Source: an uncultured SAR86 cluster bacterium (GTDB taxonomy: Bacteria > Pseudomonadota > Gammaproteobacteria > Magnimaribacterales > D2472). From it: a stretch of DNA of 64,000 nucleotides. The stretch spans positions 173,057-237,056 of the forward strand of contig CACEAP010000002.1 in NCBI GenBank assembly GCA_902557645.1, in the 5' to 3' direction. A model generated the notes under the pieces. That model did not search any database. It was not told where the DNA came from and was given only the letters and a program-made list of their open reading frames with translations. Every line of letters starts with the position of its first letter. Positions within the stretch are counted from its first letter, which is position 1. Shown here one piece after another: positions 8,128-17,417 of the stretch. The position numbers and the translations under genes were made by a program.

Positions 8128-9462
8128 ATGGGTACTAAACTTTATATTAAAACCTTTGGCTGTCAAATGAATGAGTATGATTCACAAAAAACTGTGGAGA
8201 TACTTCAAAATAAAAAAGATATGGAGGTTACTGCTAATGCAGAAGAAGCAGATATCATCCTTCTTAATACTTGCTCAATAAGAGAAAAAGCTGAAGATAA
8301 AGTTTACTCAGAGCTAGGAAGGCTTAATAAGTTAAAGATTAAAAATCCTAATATCAAGATTGGTGTTGGCGGCTGTGTTGCAACCCAGGAGGGCTCTAAC
8401 ATCACGAAGCGAGCTCCTTATGTTGACTTAATATATGGACCCCAAACTCTTCACAAGGTTTCAGATTTGCTTGATGAGGATGATAAGTTAAAAGCTATAG
8501 ATATTACGTTTCCAATTGAGGAGAAGTTTGACTCTTTGCCAGAGCCAACTGCAACTAGTCCGTCTAGTTTCGTTGCAATCATGGAAGGCTGCTCTAAATA
8601 TTGTTCTTTTTGTGTTGTTCCCTATACAAGAGGAGATGAAGTTAGCAGAAAAGCACAACAAATCTTTGATGAAATAGCCCGGCTTGTAGAACAAGGTTCA
8701 TCTGAGATTGTCTTTGTTGGCCAGAATGTTAATTCTTATAAACAAGTTCATGAAGGAAGAACCTTAAGGCTTTCAGACCTTATAGATATAGCAAGCAATA
8801 TAAATGGGGTTGAAAGAATTAGGTACACAACATCACATCCACTGGATATGACAAATGACTTAATTGAAATATATGGATCTGTACCCCAATTAGCCAATCA
8901 ACTTCATCTTCCAGTTCAATCAGGTTCAGATAGAATACTTAAAGCAATGAAACGTAATTACACAGCAGATTCATACAGGGAGATCATTAAAAAAGTTAAA
9001 AAGATTAGGCCAACTATTAAAGTAACATCTGACTTTATAGTTGGCTTCCCTGGCGAAACTCATGATGAGTTTTTAGAGACTATGCAATTAATAGAAGATA
9101 TTCAGTTTGATTCATCATTTAGTTTTATATATTCACCTAGGCCTGGAACCCCAGCTTCTGTCCTTAAAGATGATGTTACAAAGGATGAGAAAAAGAATAG
9201 GCTAAGCTTACTTCAAGGCAGATTAAATGAAATTCAAAGAGGTTTTAGCAAAGAGATGATTGGAAGCATTCAAAGATGTTTAGTAACTGGCATTTCAAAA
9301 AAACGGCTAGATCAACTTCAAGCCAGAACAGAATGCAACAGGGTTATAAACTTCCCCTTTCAAAATATTGGATTTATAGGTAAATTAGTAGATATAAAAG
9401 TTGAGGAAGCATTGGCGTATTCATTATTAGGAACATTACATAACAACAAGGAATTAATTTAG
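8128..9462 (+). CDS. miaB: tRNA-2-methylthio-N6-dimethylallyladenosine synthase MiaB
   Basis: A 444-residue radical-SAM methylthiotransferase that modifies A37 of tRNAs reading codons that begin with U. Cys12, Cys49 and Cys83 of the N-terminal domain bind the auxiliary cluster, and the radical-SAM motif CSKYCSFC (Cys155, 159, 162) is intact. A C-terminal TRAM domain follows. It opens the classical miaB-phoH-ybeY-corC-lnt order, with seven bases to phoH. The start is ATG at 8128 with no clear ribosome binding site. Confidence 0.97.
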   Translation: MGTKLYIKTFGCQMNEYDSQKTVEILQNKKDMEVTANAEEADIILLNTCSIREKAEDKVYSELGRLNKLKIKNPNIKIGVGGCVATQEGSNITKRAPYVDLIYGPQTLHKVSDLLDEDDKLKAIDITFPIEEKFDSLPEPTATSPSSFVAIMEGCSKYCSFCVVPYTRGDEVSRKAQQIFDEIARLVEQGSSEIVFVGQNVNSYKQVHEGRTLRLSDLIDIASNINGVERIRYTTSHPLDMTNDLIEIYGSVPQLANQLHLPVQSGSDRILKAMKRNYTADSYREIIKKVKKIRPTIKVTSDFIVGFPGETHDEFLETMQLIEDIQFDSSFSFIYSPRPGTPASVLKDDVTKDEKKNRLSLLQGRLNEIQRGFSKEMIGSIQRCLVTGISKKRLDQLQARTECNRVINFPFQNIGFIGKLVDIKVEEALAYSLLGTLHNNKELI

Positions 9463-9469
9463 TTAATAA

Positions 9470-10456
9470 ATGCATAGAGCTCACGATTCCTTAAAAAATA
9501 TCTTCTTAGAACCTTCGGATGCAAAAAGATTAGCAATCTTCGCAGGAGAATTAAACGGCAATATTAAGTTAATAGAAAAAAGTTTTAATGTAAAAATTTA
9601 TCACAATGGTAATAAACTAAATATTAAAGGTACTGACAAAAATTCAGATAAAGCTGCTAATGCCCTTCTAGATTTATATAAACAAACCCAAGAAAATAAT
9701 GAAATTACCAAAGAATCTATTCATTTATGTATCCAAGAACACATGAATCATCCAACTACTAACTCAATTTCTCTTAAAGAAGTAAAGAGCTCTTATCAAA
9801 TACAAACGCCAAAAAAGAAAATTACTCCGAGAGGTAAAAATCAAGAAGATTATCTTAATAACATAGAGTTAAATGAGCTTAATTTTGGAGTTGGGCCAGC
9901 AGGTACCGGTAAAACATATTTAGCTGTGGCAGCTGCTGTGAATGCCTTAATGAATGATCGAGTCCAGAAGATTGTTTTAATTCGTCCAGCGGTTGAGGCT
10001 GGTGAAAAATTAGGATTTTTGCCAGGAGATTTAGCGCAAAAAGTAGACCCTTATTTAAAGCCTTTATATGACGCATTATATGAAATGTTAGGAGTAGACA
10101 AGGTACAAAAGTTAGTTGAAAGGGATATTATCGAAGTTGCCCCTCTAGCCTATCTTAGAGGCAGAACCTTAAATAATGCATTTATTATTATGGATGAAAG
10201 CCAAAATACTACTATAGATCAGATGAAAATGTTCTTAACAAGGATGGGTTATGGCTCATATGCTGTTGTTAATGGAGATTTAACCCAAATAGACTTGCCC
10301 AGTAACTTAACCTCAGGTTTAAGTAATGTTCTAGAGGTTTTATCGAAGACAGAGAATATTGGGGTAACGAAATTTAATTCTCATGATGTTGTAAGACATC
10401 CATTGGTAAAAAAAATAATAGATGCTTATGAAACTTTTAAAGGTATCAAAACATAG
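9470..10456 (+). CDS. ybeZ: PhoH-like ATPase (YbeZ)
   Basis: A 328-residue PhoH-family P-loop ATPase, linked in other bacteria to RNA metabolism and ribosome quality control together with YbeY. The Walker A motif GPAGTGKT is at residues 142-149 and Walker B is the FIIMDESQN segment near residue 240. The N-terminal ~70 residues resemble a KH-like domain. Its stop overlaps the GTG start of ybeY by one base, so the partners are translationally coupled. Confidence 0.94.
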   Translation: MHRAHDSLKNIFLEPSDAKRLAIFAGELNGNIKLIEKSFNVKIYHNGNKLNIKGTDKNSDKAANALLDLYKQTQENNEITKESIHLCIQEHMNHPTTNSISLKEVKSSYQIQTPKKKITPRGKNQEDYLNNIELNELNFGVGPAGTGKTYLAVAAAVNALMNDRVQKIVLIRPAVEAGEKLGFLPGDLAQKVDPYLKPLYDALYEMLGVDKVQKLVERDIIEVAPLAYLRGRTLNNAFIIMDESQNTTIDQMKMFLTRMGYGSYAVVNGDLTQIDLPSNLTSGLSNVLEVLSKTENIGVTKFNSHDVVRHPLVKKIIDAYETFKGIKT

Positions 10457-10908
10457 TGACTATTAATTTAAGTAGCGATGATGATTATTATTTATCAGAT
10501 AAATTAGTCAATAATCTAAATAAGATGTTTAAACATATTTCAAGCAAAGAGGGGCTAGAAGATAACAATGTGAATCTAAGATTTATCTCCTCAAAGGAAA
10601 TGAAAGAATTAAATTCTCATTACAGAGGAATTAATAAAGATACAAATGTCCTCTCTTTTGAAAATCAAGATTTATCTAAGGATCATACAAAGAATATTGG
10701 AGATATAGCTATTTCTTATCGTTATGTTAAAAATGAAGCAATAACTCAGGAAAAAAATCTAGATGATCATATTATGCATATGTTTACTCACGGAATTTTA
10801 CATATCTTGGGTTATGATCATAATAATCACCATAAAGCAAATGATATGGAATCAAAAGAGATTGAATTTTTATCAAAGTTCAATATCATTAACCCTTATA
10901 CACTATGA
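10456..10908 (+). CDS. ybeY: Endoribonuclease YbeY
   Basis: A 150-residue metal-dependent endoribonuclease for 16S rRNA 3'-end maturation and 70S quality control. The HGILHILGYDH motif supplies the zinc ligands H112, H116 and H122. The start is GTG at 10456, sharing one base with the ybeZ TAG stop. The 3' end overlaps corC by four bases. Confidence 0.95.
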   Translation: MTINLSSDDDYYLSDKLVNNLNKMFKHISSKEGLEDNNVNLRFISSKEMKELNSHYRGINKDTNVLSFENQDLSKDHTKNIGDIAISYRYVKNEAITQEKNLDDHIMHMFTHGILHILGYDHNNHHKANDMESKEIEFLSKFNIINPYTL

Positions 10909-11759
10909 ACGAAAAAACAGAACCTGACTCGGGAAACTCATCTGCTGGATTATTTTCCAGGCTAAAGAAATACCTTAGAAACCCCTTTTTTATTAAAACT
11001 ACATCTGTTGCTGAAGTATCTGAATTTTTAGAAAATGCCAGACAATCAAATGTTATTGATAAAGAAGCGCAGATAATGGCAAATAAAGCCTTAAGGTTAG
11101 GCGATACTTCTGTTAAAGAAATTATGGTTCCCAAGGTTGAAATGATTACTGTTGCTATTGATGAGCCAGCAACCTCATATATTGAAAGAATTATCCAGTC
11201 AGGTCACTCAAGATATCCTGTTTTAGGGAAAGGGATGGATGAAGTGAGCGGGATATTGCTTGCTAAAGACCTTTTACCCATACTATCTTCTGGACAAACC
11301 GAATTTAATATCGAAGATATGCTTAGAAAGGCAAATGTAGTTCCTGAGACAAAGAAAGCAGACTCTTTGTTAGAAGAATTTAAACAAGATAGATCCCACT
11401 TAGCCATAGTTGTTGATGAATATGGAGCTATATCAGGTTTAGTAACTATTGAAGATATTCTTGAAGAATTAGTTGGTGAAATAGAAGATGAGCATGACAT
11501 TGAAGACGAAGAGTTAATTCAAATAACTGAGAAGGAATTCATTGCTGATGCTAAATTAGACATAGAATCATTTGAAGAGCATTTTGATCTAAGCGTGGGA
11601 GATTTAGACGTTGAAACTATTGGTGGACTTATGATTAGCAAGCTTGGAGTATTACCTAAAATCAATGATGAAATCACTTTAGGGAATATGAAATTAAAAG
11701 TTGTAGCAGCTGATAAAAGGAAGATAAAGAAAATTGGTATTAGCATCTCTTCTGGATAA
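10905..11759 (+). CDS. corC: CorC/HlyC family CBS-domain protein (YbeX)
   Basis: A 284-residue soluble protein with two CBS domains (roughly residues 65-185, including KEIMVPKVEM and the VDEYGAISGLVTIEDILEEL segment) and a C-terminal CorC_HlyC domain. Family members are linked to magnesium/cobalt efflux and, through ybeZ-ybeY, to ribosome metabolism. The ATG overlaps ybeY by four bases. The 3' end overlaps the proposed lnt start by 26 bases. Confidence 0.93.
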   Translation: MNEKTEPDSGNSSAGLFSRLKKYLRNPFFIKTTSVAEVSEFLENARQSNVIDKEAQIMANKALRLGDTSVKEIMVPKVEMITVAIDEPATSYIERIIQSGHSRYPVLGKGMDEVSGILLAKDLLPILSSGQTEFNIEDMLRKANVVPETKKADSLLEEFKQDRSHLAIVVDEYGAISGLVTIEDILEELVGEIEDEHDIEDEELIQITEKEFIADAKLDIESFEEHFDLSVGDLDVETIGGLMISKLGVLPKINDEITLGNMKLKVVAADKRKIKKIGISISSG

Positions 11760-13227
11760 ATCCAAACAGTTTTTATTATTCTTAATTCCTTTTATATTTG
11801 GAATATTAGGAGTATTCGCATTTGCGCCCTTTTCAATAAAGTTCTTAATTATTCCATCATATAGTTACCTTATTCACTTAGTTTTTTTTACTTCTGATAA
11901 TGGCTTTATTAAGAAATTAATCTTATGGACATTGGGGCACTGGGGTATAGGAGTATCATGGATAATAGTAAGTGTTTACTATTATGGAAACATAGGATAT
12001 ACAGCATCTGCAATAGTTTACTTAATATTTTTAAGTTTAATACTTATGTTTGCTGTTGCTCCTTTAAGGCTCTTTAAAATTCATGAAAAATATAATCTCA
12101 GTTTATATTCATTAGCCTATATAGCATCAGCACTTATTCTAATTGAACTTACAAGAGATTTCTTCTTTAAAGGCTTTCCTTGGCTCGTTCCTGGTACAAC
12201 AGGCATAGACACCCTCCTCTCAAAAGCTTTGCCAATATTTGGTGTTTCAAGCGCCTCTTTTATTATCTATTTTGTGGCTGCTTATATTGCAGGTTATTGG
12301 AATATATCAAAAAGCAAATCAGTGCTTATATTGTTAATATCATCTTTGTTATTTCTTCCATTTAATTTAAAAAATACAATAAATCCAGAAGATGCATTAA
12401 AAATAAAAATAGTGCAGCCTTCAATAGATATTAAAATTAAACAAAGTATTGATAAAAGATACCTTATAAAAAAAGAACTTGTAAATTTATCAAAAGAAGA
12501 TTGGAATAATCCAGAGTTATTAATTTGGCCTGAAGCCGAACTACCTTTTACTTACAAAAGTAGAGAATATTTCGAATTAAAAGAATTATTTTCAGAATCA
12601 ACTGAGTTAGTAACTGGAATATGGCATTTTGAGGGAAATTTACTCTTTAATTCGTTTGTTAACATAAAAAATGATGAAATCTACAAAAAACAACATTTAG
12701 TGCCTTTTGGAGAGTATATTCCTTTAAAAGCAATACTCAATCCAATACTAAGTTACTTTGGAGCTCCAATATCAGATATAACACCCGGTAGAAGCAACCA
12801 GGAACCTATTTCGATTGGCAAAGATATAAAATTAGCACCATTAATATGTTATGACATTGTTTTTGCTAATGATGTAAGAAAAGCGGTCAAAAGTTCTAAT
12901 TTAATTGTAAATATAAGTAATGACTCTTGGTTTGGAAGATCTTTAGGGCCATATCAACACTTAGAAATTTCAAGAATTAGAGCTTTAGAGAATAATAAAT
13001 GGTTAGTAAGAGCTACAAATGATGGATTTTCAGCTATTATTGATAATAAAGGAACAATTGTTGATTTAATGGGTAAAGGTCAAAAGGGGTCCATAAATTC
13101 TATTATATATGCAAAAAATACAACACCAATATATGCATTATTTGGTTATTATGTGCCATACTCTATGGCAATACTTTATTTACTTTTAACAATAGGAAGG
13201 TTTATATGGTTAAAAATACGGCCTTAA
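11734..13227 (+). CDS. lnt: Apolipoprotein N-acyltransferase
   Basis: A 497-residue inner-membrane enzyme that adds the third acyl chain to lipoproteins, required for their export to the outer membrane. An N-terminal half of several membrane helices is followed by a nitrilase-like periplasmic domain. The expected catalytic residues are visible: E267 in WPEAELPF, a lysine in KKQHLVPFGEYIP, and C372 in LICYDIVF. A final helix lies near the C-terminus. No ATG is near the front; TTG at 11734 is the best start. The window has several putative lipoproteins that would be substrates. Confidence 0.94.
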   Translation: MVLASLLDKSKQFLLFLIPFIFGILGVFAFAPFSIKFLIIPSYSYLIHLVFFTSDNGFIKKLILWTLGHWGIGVSWIIVSVYYYGNIGYTASAIVYLIFLSLILMFAVAPLRLFKIHEKYNLSLYSLAYIASALILIELTRDFFFKGFPWLVPGTTGIDTLLSKALPIFGVSSASFIIYFVAAYIAGYWNISKSKSVLILLISSLLFLPFNLKNTINPEDALKIKIVQPSIDIKIKQSIDKRYLIKKELVNLSKEDWNNPELLIWPEAELPFTYKSREYFELKELFSESTELVTGIWHFEGNLLFNSFVNIKNDEIYKKQHLVPFGEYIPLKAILNPILSYFGAPISDITPGRSNQEPISIGKDIKLAPLICYDIVFANDVRKAVKSSNLIVNISNDSWFGRSLGPYQHLEISRIRALENNKWLVRATNDGFSAIIDNKGTIVDLMGKGQKGSINSIIYAKNTTPIYALFGYYVPYSMAILYLLLTIGRFIWLKIRP

Positions 13228-13745
13228 CATTAATAGCCTGCTTTTTTTCATTAAACAGTTATTCTGAAACTCTAATAAGGGTTGATATTAGTGAACAAAG
13301 ACTTTATTTAATTAAAAATCAGCAAATCTTAGTAAGTTATCCAATATCATCATCATCATATGGTGAAGGACAAACAGAAAACTCATATAAAACGCCATTA
13401 GGCATGCATAAAATCAAAGAGATGATAGGAAGCAATGCTCCTAAAGACACTATTTTTATTTCAAGAATAAATACAAAAAGAACTGCAAAAATTATTAAAC
13501 TGCCAAATGATACAAAAGATGATTTTGTAACATCCAGGATTATGTGGCTAGAAGGTCAAGAAGATGGATTTAATAAGGGCAAGGGCATAGATTCATATGA
13601 TAGGTATATTTATATTCATGGAACACAAGAGGAGGGCCTTATAGGCTCGAAAGCCTCACATGGCTGCATTAGAATGTTCAACAATGATGTTATTGAATTA
13701 TATAAAATGGTTAAAGAAGGGACAAAAGTTCTAATTGTTGTTTAA
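13206..13745 (+). CDS. L,D-transpeptidase (YkuD domain), exported
   Basis: A 179-residue exported protein with a YkuD catalytic domain, which makes 3-3 peptidoglycan cross-links or attaches proteins to the wall. A signal peptide is evident (residues 1-20, ending SLNSYSE). The active-site signature runs from the HGTQ histidine to SHGCIRM, where Cys154 is the nucleophile and His152 precedes it. The TPLGMHKI segment is also family-typical. It overlaps lnt by 22 bases, so it is probably the last gene of the miaB-lnt unit. Confidence 0.92.
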   Translation: MVKNTALTLIACFFSLNSYSETLIRVDISEQRLYLIKNQQILVSYPISSSSYGEGQTENSYKTPLGMHKIKEMIGSNAPKDTIFISRINTKRTAKIIKLPNDTKDDFVTSRIMWLEGQEDGFNKGKGIDSYDRYIYIHGTQEEGLIGSKASHGCIRMFNNDVIELYKMVKEGTKVLIVV

Positions 13746-13767
13746 ATTTGTCCCTACCAGATAAAAT

Positions 13768-15921
13768 TTATAGATTTCCGGCTACCGAAGACTCAGAAAA
13801 GCTCAATTTTTCTTTTCTTTCTTCTTTTGAAGGCGCATCACCAAATTTACCATCTACCTCGGCAAGCTTTGTAATAAGGCCTGCAGGCTTAAATACATCA
13901 CTTTTAGTCATTTCATGATATATATTCAGCTTTTTTAGGACTTCAGCCATACCCATAGCATTTGCATGATGCATAGGTCCGCCTCTCCATATAGGAAAGC
14001 CATAACCATTTATATAAACAACATCTAAATCAGCTGCTCTTTGCCCAACACCTTCTTCAATAATATCTGCACCTTCATTAATAAGTGCAAGAATACACCT
14101 ATCAACAATTTCCTCATCTGATATTTCACGTCTTTCAATGCCATTTTCAGCAGAAACAGCCTTATATATCTCTTCATTCTCTGGGGCTGGGTTAGGAGCT
14201 CTTGAGCCTTCACTATAATTATAAAAACCTTTACCATTCTTTTGACCAAATCTATCTTGTTCACATAACTGGTCTCCTATTTTTGAAGGCAGAGCTGCTT
14301 CTGCGCCGCTTAGCTTTCTAGCTCTCCAACCTAAATCTAGACCAACTAAATCTAACATTCTGAAGGGTCCCATATTCATTCCAAAATTCTCCAAAGCTTG
14401 ATCAACTTGATGGGGAAGGGCACCTTCTAAAAGTAGCATATTTGCTTGTGCTGTATAACCAAACAACATTCTATTTCCTATAAAGCCTGGAGCATTAAGA
14501 GAAACAACTGCAGCCTTTTTTAATTTCTTACCTACAGCCATAACAGTTGCCAAAGTTTCATCAGATGATTTAGATCCTCTCACAACTTCAAGCAATCTCA
14601 TAATATTTGCTGGACTAAAAAAGTGAGTACCCACTACCAGCTCAGGTCTTTTTGTTACTGCAGCTATAGAATCTACATTTAAACCAGAAGTATTACTAGC
14701 AAGTATGGCATCATCTTTTACAACTTCATCTAAGGTCTTAAATATTTTCTCTTTTAGATCTAGATTCTCATAAACAGCTTCAATAACAATGTCACAATCA
14801 GCAACATCGTTATAATCCAAACTAGAAGAAATTAAACCAAATACACCTTCTTTCATTTCTTGATTCATTCTTCCTCTATCAACCATAAATTGATAGTTTT
14901 TTTCTATAACTGAAACACCTCTTTTGAGGTTATCTTCATCTTGGTCAATTATATGAACTGGGATACCTGCATTGGCAAAGCACATTGCAATTCCACCTCC
15001 CATAGTTCCGGAGCCAATAATTCCAGCCTTCTTAATATCTTTTATTGGAGTTTCTCTAGGAACATCAGATATCTTTGAAGCAGCCCTTTCACCAAAGAAA
15101 ATATGTATCATTGCTTCTCTTTGCGGATTAACCAAGCATTCAATAAAATAATCACTTTCTTTTTTCATACCTTCATCAAAATCATCAAGGTTTATTGCAG
15201 CTTCTACACACTTAATGATTTGACCTGGTGCAAATTGACCTTTTCTTGATTTTGCTGCCATAGCCTTTGCTTCTAGGAGAATATTGTCTGAACCGCGGGC
15301 TTCTAGAACCTTTTCATTTAAATCTCTTACTTTTGGATGATCTTTAGACTCAGAACTGACTTTTTTAATAAAACTAACTGAATCATTAATTAAATCATCA
15401 GAAATTTCATCAATAATACCCATATCTAAAGCTTTTTTAGCTTTTACATGCATCCCTGTAAGCATCATTTTTAATGCTTCTGCAGGACCAACAAGTCTTG
15501 GAAGCCTTTGAGTCCCACCAGCACCTGGTAAAAGACCCAAATTGACCTCTGGGAGGCCAACAAAAGCTGCAGGACCAGCAATTCTATAATTACAAACTAA
15601 AGCGGTTTCTAAGCCCCCACCTAGCGCTGAACCGTTTATAGCTGCAACTACAGGCTTTGAGCAGAATTCTAGACTTTTAAATGCTTCGTCTAGGCCTGGA
15701 CCATCAGGAGATTTACCAAATTCAGATATATCTGCGCCTGCAATAAAAGATCTACCGGCACCCGTAAGAACAACGCCGATTATATCGCCATCTTCTTCAG
15801 CTTTTTTTATATTATCAACCAATCCAGCCCTTACCCCGTCACTAAGGGGATTTACTGGTGGATTATCTACAGTTAGTATCGCAACACCATCTTTTACTTC
15901 GTAATGTACTGTTCCTTTCAA
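13768..15921 (-). CDS. Bifunctional enoyl-CoA hydratase / 3-hydroxyacyl-CoA dehydrogenase (FadJ/FadB type)
   Basis: A 717-residue beta-oxidation protein. The N-terminal crotonase domain has the oxyanion-hole segment GAGRSFIAGADISEFG (about 54-69) and NGSALGGGLE (about 95-104). The NAD-binding dehydrogenase domain opens with AGIIGSGTMGGGIAM near residue 299, and C-terminal domains end with the YGFPIWRGGPMHHA segment. The order matches FadJ and peroxisomal multifunctional enzymes more than FadB. No thiolase gene is adjacent, so its partner is elsewhere. It is a single-gene unit transcribed away from the leader at 16010. Confidence 0.93.
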   Translation of the reverse strand: MKGTVHYEVKDGVAILTVDNPPVNPLSDGVRAGLVDNIKKAEEDGDIIGVVLTGAGRSFIAGADISEFGKSPDGPGLDEAFKSLEFCSKPVVAAINGSALGGGLETALVCNYRIAGPAAFVGLPEVNLGLLPGAGGTQRLPRLVGPAEALKMMLTGMHVKAKKALDMGIIDEISDDLINDSVSFIKKVSSESKDHPKVRDLNEKVLEARGSDNILLEAKAMAAKSRKGQFAPGQIIKCVEAAINLDDFDEGMKKESDYFIECLVNPQREAMIHIFFGERAASKISDVPRETPIKDIKKAGIIGSGTMGGGIAMCFANAGIPVHIIDQDEDNLKRGVSVIEKNYQFMVDRGRMNQEMKEGVFGLISSSLDYNDVADCDIVIEAVYENLDLKEKIFKTLDEVVKDDAILASNTSGLNVDSIAAVTKRPELVVGTHFFSPANIMRLLEVVRGSKSSDETLATVMAVGKKLKKAAVVSLNAPGFIGNRMLFGYTAQANMLLLEGALPHQVDQALENFGMNMGPFRMLDLVGLDLGWRARKLSGAEAALPSKIGDQLCEQDRFGQKNGKGFYNYSEGSRAPNPAPENEEIYKAVSAENGIERREISDEEIVDRCILALINEGADIIEEGVGQRAADLDVVYINGYGFPIWRGGPMHHANAMGMAEVLKKLNIYHEMTKSDVFKPAGLITKLAEVDGKFGDAPSKEERKEKLSFSESSVAGNL

Positions 15922-16009
15922 TTTTTTCTCCGTTAAAGCTTAGAAAATGCATTATACATAAAAAATAATGATTTTATTTTATAAAAAGTATTGATATATA
16001 ATTATAAGT

Positions 16010-16118
16010 ATGCATAATAACACTTGTCAGCAACTCTCTCCCCCTATTTAGATAGCTGACATCCTCTGGAATTATATGGAGGGCCTCGCCCTCCATTCTT
16101 TCATTAAAAGGTTTTAAT
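16010..16118 (+). ncRNA. Structured 5' leader upstream of micro-ORF and glutathione peroxidase (candidate)
   Basis: This non-coding stretch contains two clean hairpins. TGTCAGC (16025-16031) pairs with GCTGACA (16055-16061) around a pyrimidine-rich loop, and ATGGAGGGC (16076-16084) pairs with GCCCTCCAT (16088-16096) around a CTC loop. The CUCUCC run in the first loop could instead pair with GGAGGG of the second stem, so alternative folds are possible. AT-rich promoter-like sequence lies at about 15985-16010. The second hairpin is followed by UCUUUC rather than a U-run. I do not recognise a known RNA family. Confidence 0.45.
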
Positions 16119-16205
16119 ATGAAAAAACATGTTGATAATTTAGAAGTTTTTGTTTTAGTGTCGCTATTTCTAAGCTCTATATACGCAATAACACCAATAC
16201 TATAG
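16119..16205 (+). CDS. 28-residue hydrophobic micro-ORF (leader peptide candidate)
   Basis: A short open frame from ATG to TAG encodes 28 residues beginning MKKHVDNLEVFVLVSLFLSS: a charged N-terminus followed by one hydrophobic segment (about 10-28). An AAAAGG ribosome binding site lies about eight bases upstream. The next gene, glutathione peroxidase, starts 12 bases after its stop without a ribosome binding site of its own, so the two may be translationally coupled. It could be a leader peptide, a small membrane protein or chance. I recognise no family. Confidence 0.45.
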   Translation: MKKHVDNLEVFVLVSLFLSSIYAITPIL

Positions 16206-16217
16206 TATTATTCCATT

Positions 16218-16742
16218 ATGAAACTCACCATGCTGTTGCTAATAGCAATAACTTCAATGGCTTCGTCTGCTTGTTCAAATCTATTAGATTCTGAATTAAA
16301 GGTTCTAGATTCCTCAAAGAAGATGAATATGTGCACATATGAAGGAAGTGTAATTTTAGTTGTAAATGTTGCAAGCAAATGCGGTTACACATATCAATAT
16401 GAAACCCTCCAGGGTTTATATGACAAGTATAAAGATGATGGTCTTGTTGTGGTTGGAATTCCTTCAAGAGATTTTAGACAAGAATATTCTGAAGAGGCAT
16501 CAGTAGCAGAGTTCTGTTCAACAGAATATGGTGTAGATTTTCCAATGTTTGCGACTACAAAGGTAAGAGGCAGCAAAGCACATCCTTTTTATAAGAAGCT
16601 TGCAGCAGAATCTGGTATGGTTCCAAATTGGAATTTTAATAAATACCTTATTGATAGATCTGGAAAAGTTTATAAAGGCTATAGAGCAAAAGTAAAACCA
16701 GATTCAGAATTGCTAACAAGCGCTATAGAAAAACTTCTTTAA
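16218..16742 (+). CDS. Glutathione peroxidase family protein, exported
   Basis: A 174-residue thiol peroxidase. The catalytic residues are visible: C55 in NVASKCGYTYQY (cysteine, not selenocysteine), Gln88 in RQEY, and W138-N139 in PNWNF; Cys100 is placed as a resolving cysteine. Unlike the common cytosolic form it has a hydrophobic N-terminal signal ending around SSACS, possibly lipidated at Cys19 (the lipobox is weak), implying an envelope location. Because of the resolving Cys it may use thioredoxin-like reductants, which is inference. Its 3' end overlaps rpiA by four bases tail to tail. Confidence 0.9.
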   Translation: MKLTMLLLIAITSMASSACSNLLDSELKVLDSSKKMNMCTYEGSVILVVNVASKCGYTYQYETLQGLYDKYKDDGLVVVGIPSRDFRQEYSEEASVAEFCSTEYGVDFPMFATTKVRGSKAHPFYKKLAAESGMVPNWNFNKYLIDRSGKVYKGYRAKVKPDSELLTSAIEKLL

Positions 16743-17380
16743 ACTTTACTAACCAATACCTTGGTTGGTTTATTTATACTAAAAACTCCATTATCTACAA
16801 CACCTGCTATTGAGTTTAATTTTTTTTCTATCTCTAATGGGTTCGATAAATCTAAACCTGTAACATCCAGAATTTCATTATCTTGGTCAGTTCTAGTTCC
16901 AACTCTTAATTTAGGCACTCCTCCAAGAGAAACAATTTTCCTAGCAACTAAACTTCTTGACTCTGGTATAACTTCTATTGGTAAAGGGAAACTTCCAAGC
17001 TCATTTACTAATTTTGATTTATCAACTATACAAACAAAATCTTTTGCAGCTGCAGCAACTATCTTCTCTCTTGTATGCGCGGCACCGCCTCCTTTAATAA
17101 GATTATTATTTTTATCAACCTCATCTGCACCATCTATATAAAAGTCAATTCCGTTTACATCATTTAAACTAAAGACTTCAATGCCTTTAGATTTTAAAAG
17201 TTTAGAAGATGCATTTGAGCTCGAAACTGCCCCTTTAAACAAATGAGAACTCTCTCCTAGTTCATCTATAAAACAATTAACAGTTGACCCTGTGCCAATG
17301 CCTATGATCATCGATGATGTTAGTTTATCTCGAATAAATTCCATAGCTTGTTTAGCAACATTGATTTTTGAGGCACTCAT
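16739..17380 (-). CDS. rpiA: Ribose-5-phosphate isomerase A
   Basis: A 213-residue enzyme that interconverts ribose 5-phosphate and ribulose 5-phosphate. Motifs are the phosphate-binding GIGTGSTVNCF near residues 26-36, DGADEVD near 83-89, and KGGGAAHTREKIVA near 95-108. Length is normal. It is divergent from ilvA with a 37-base gap, a pairing widespread in Gammaproteobacteria. Confidence 0.96.
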   Translation of the reverse strand: MSASKINVAKQAMEFIRDKLTSSMIIGIGTGSTVNCFIDELGESSHLFKGAVSSSNASSKLLKSKGIEVFSLNDVNGIDFYIDGADEVDKNNNLIKGGGAAHTREKIVAAAAKDFVCIVDKSKLVNELGSFPLPIEVIPESRSLVARKIVSLGGVPKLRVGTRTDQDNEILDVTGLDLSNPLEIEKKLNSIAGVVDNGVFSINKPTKVLVSKV

Positions 17381-17417
17381 GAATGTATAATACTAGAAAT
17401 TTAATAAGACTATTACT

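Noticed and set aside
16076..16102. Hairpin ATGGAGGGC/GCCCTCCAT read as an ordinary transcription terminator
   Set aside because: It is followed by TCTTTC rather than a T-run and by an ORF with a ribosome binding site, so a leader or attenuator element fits better.
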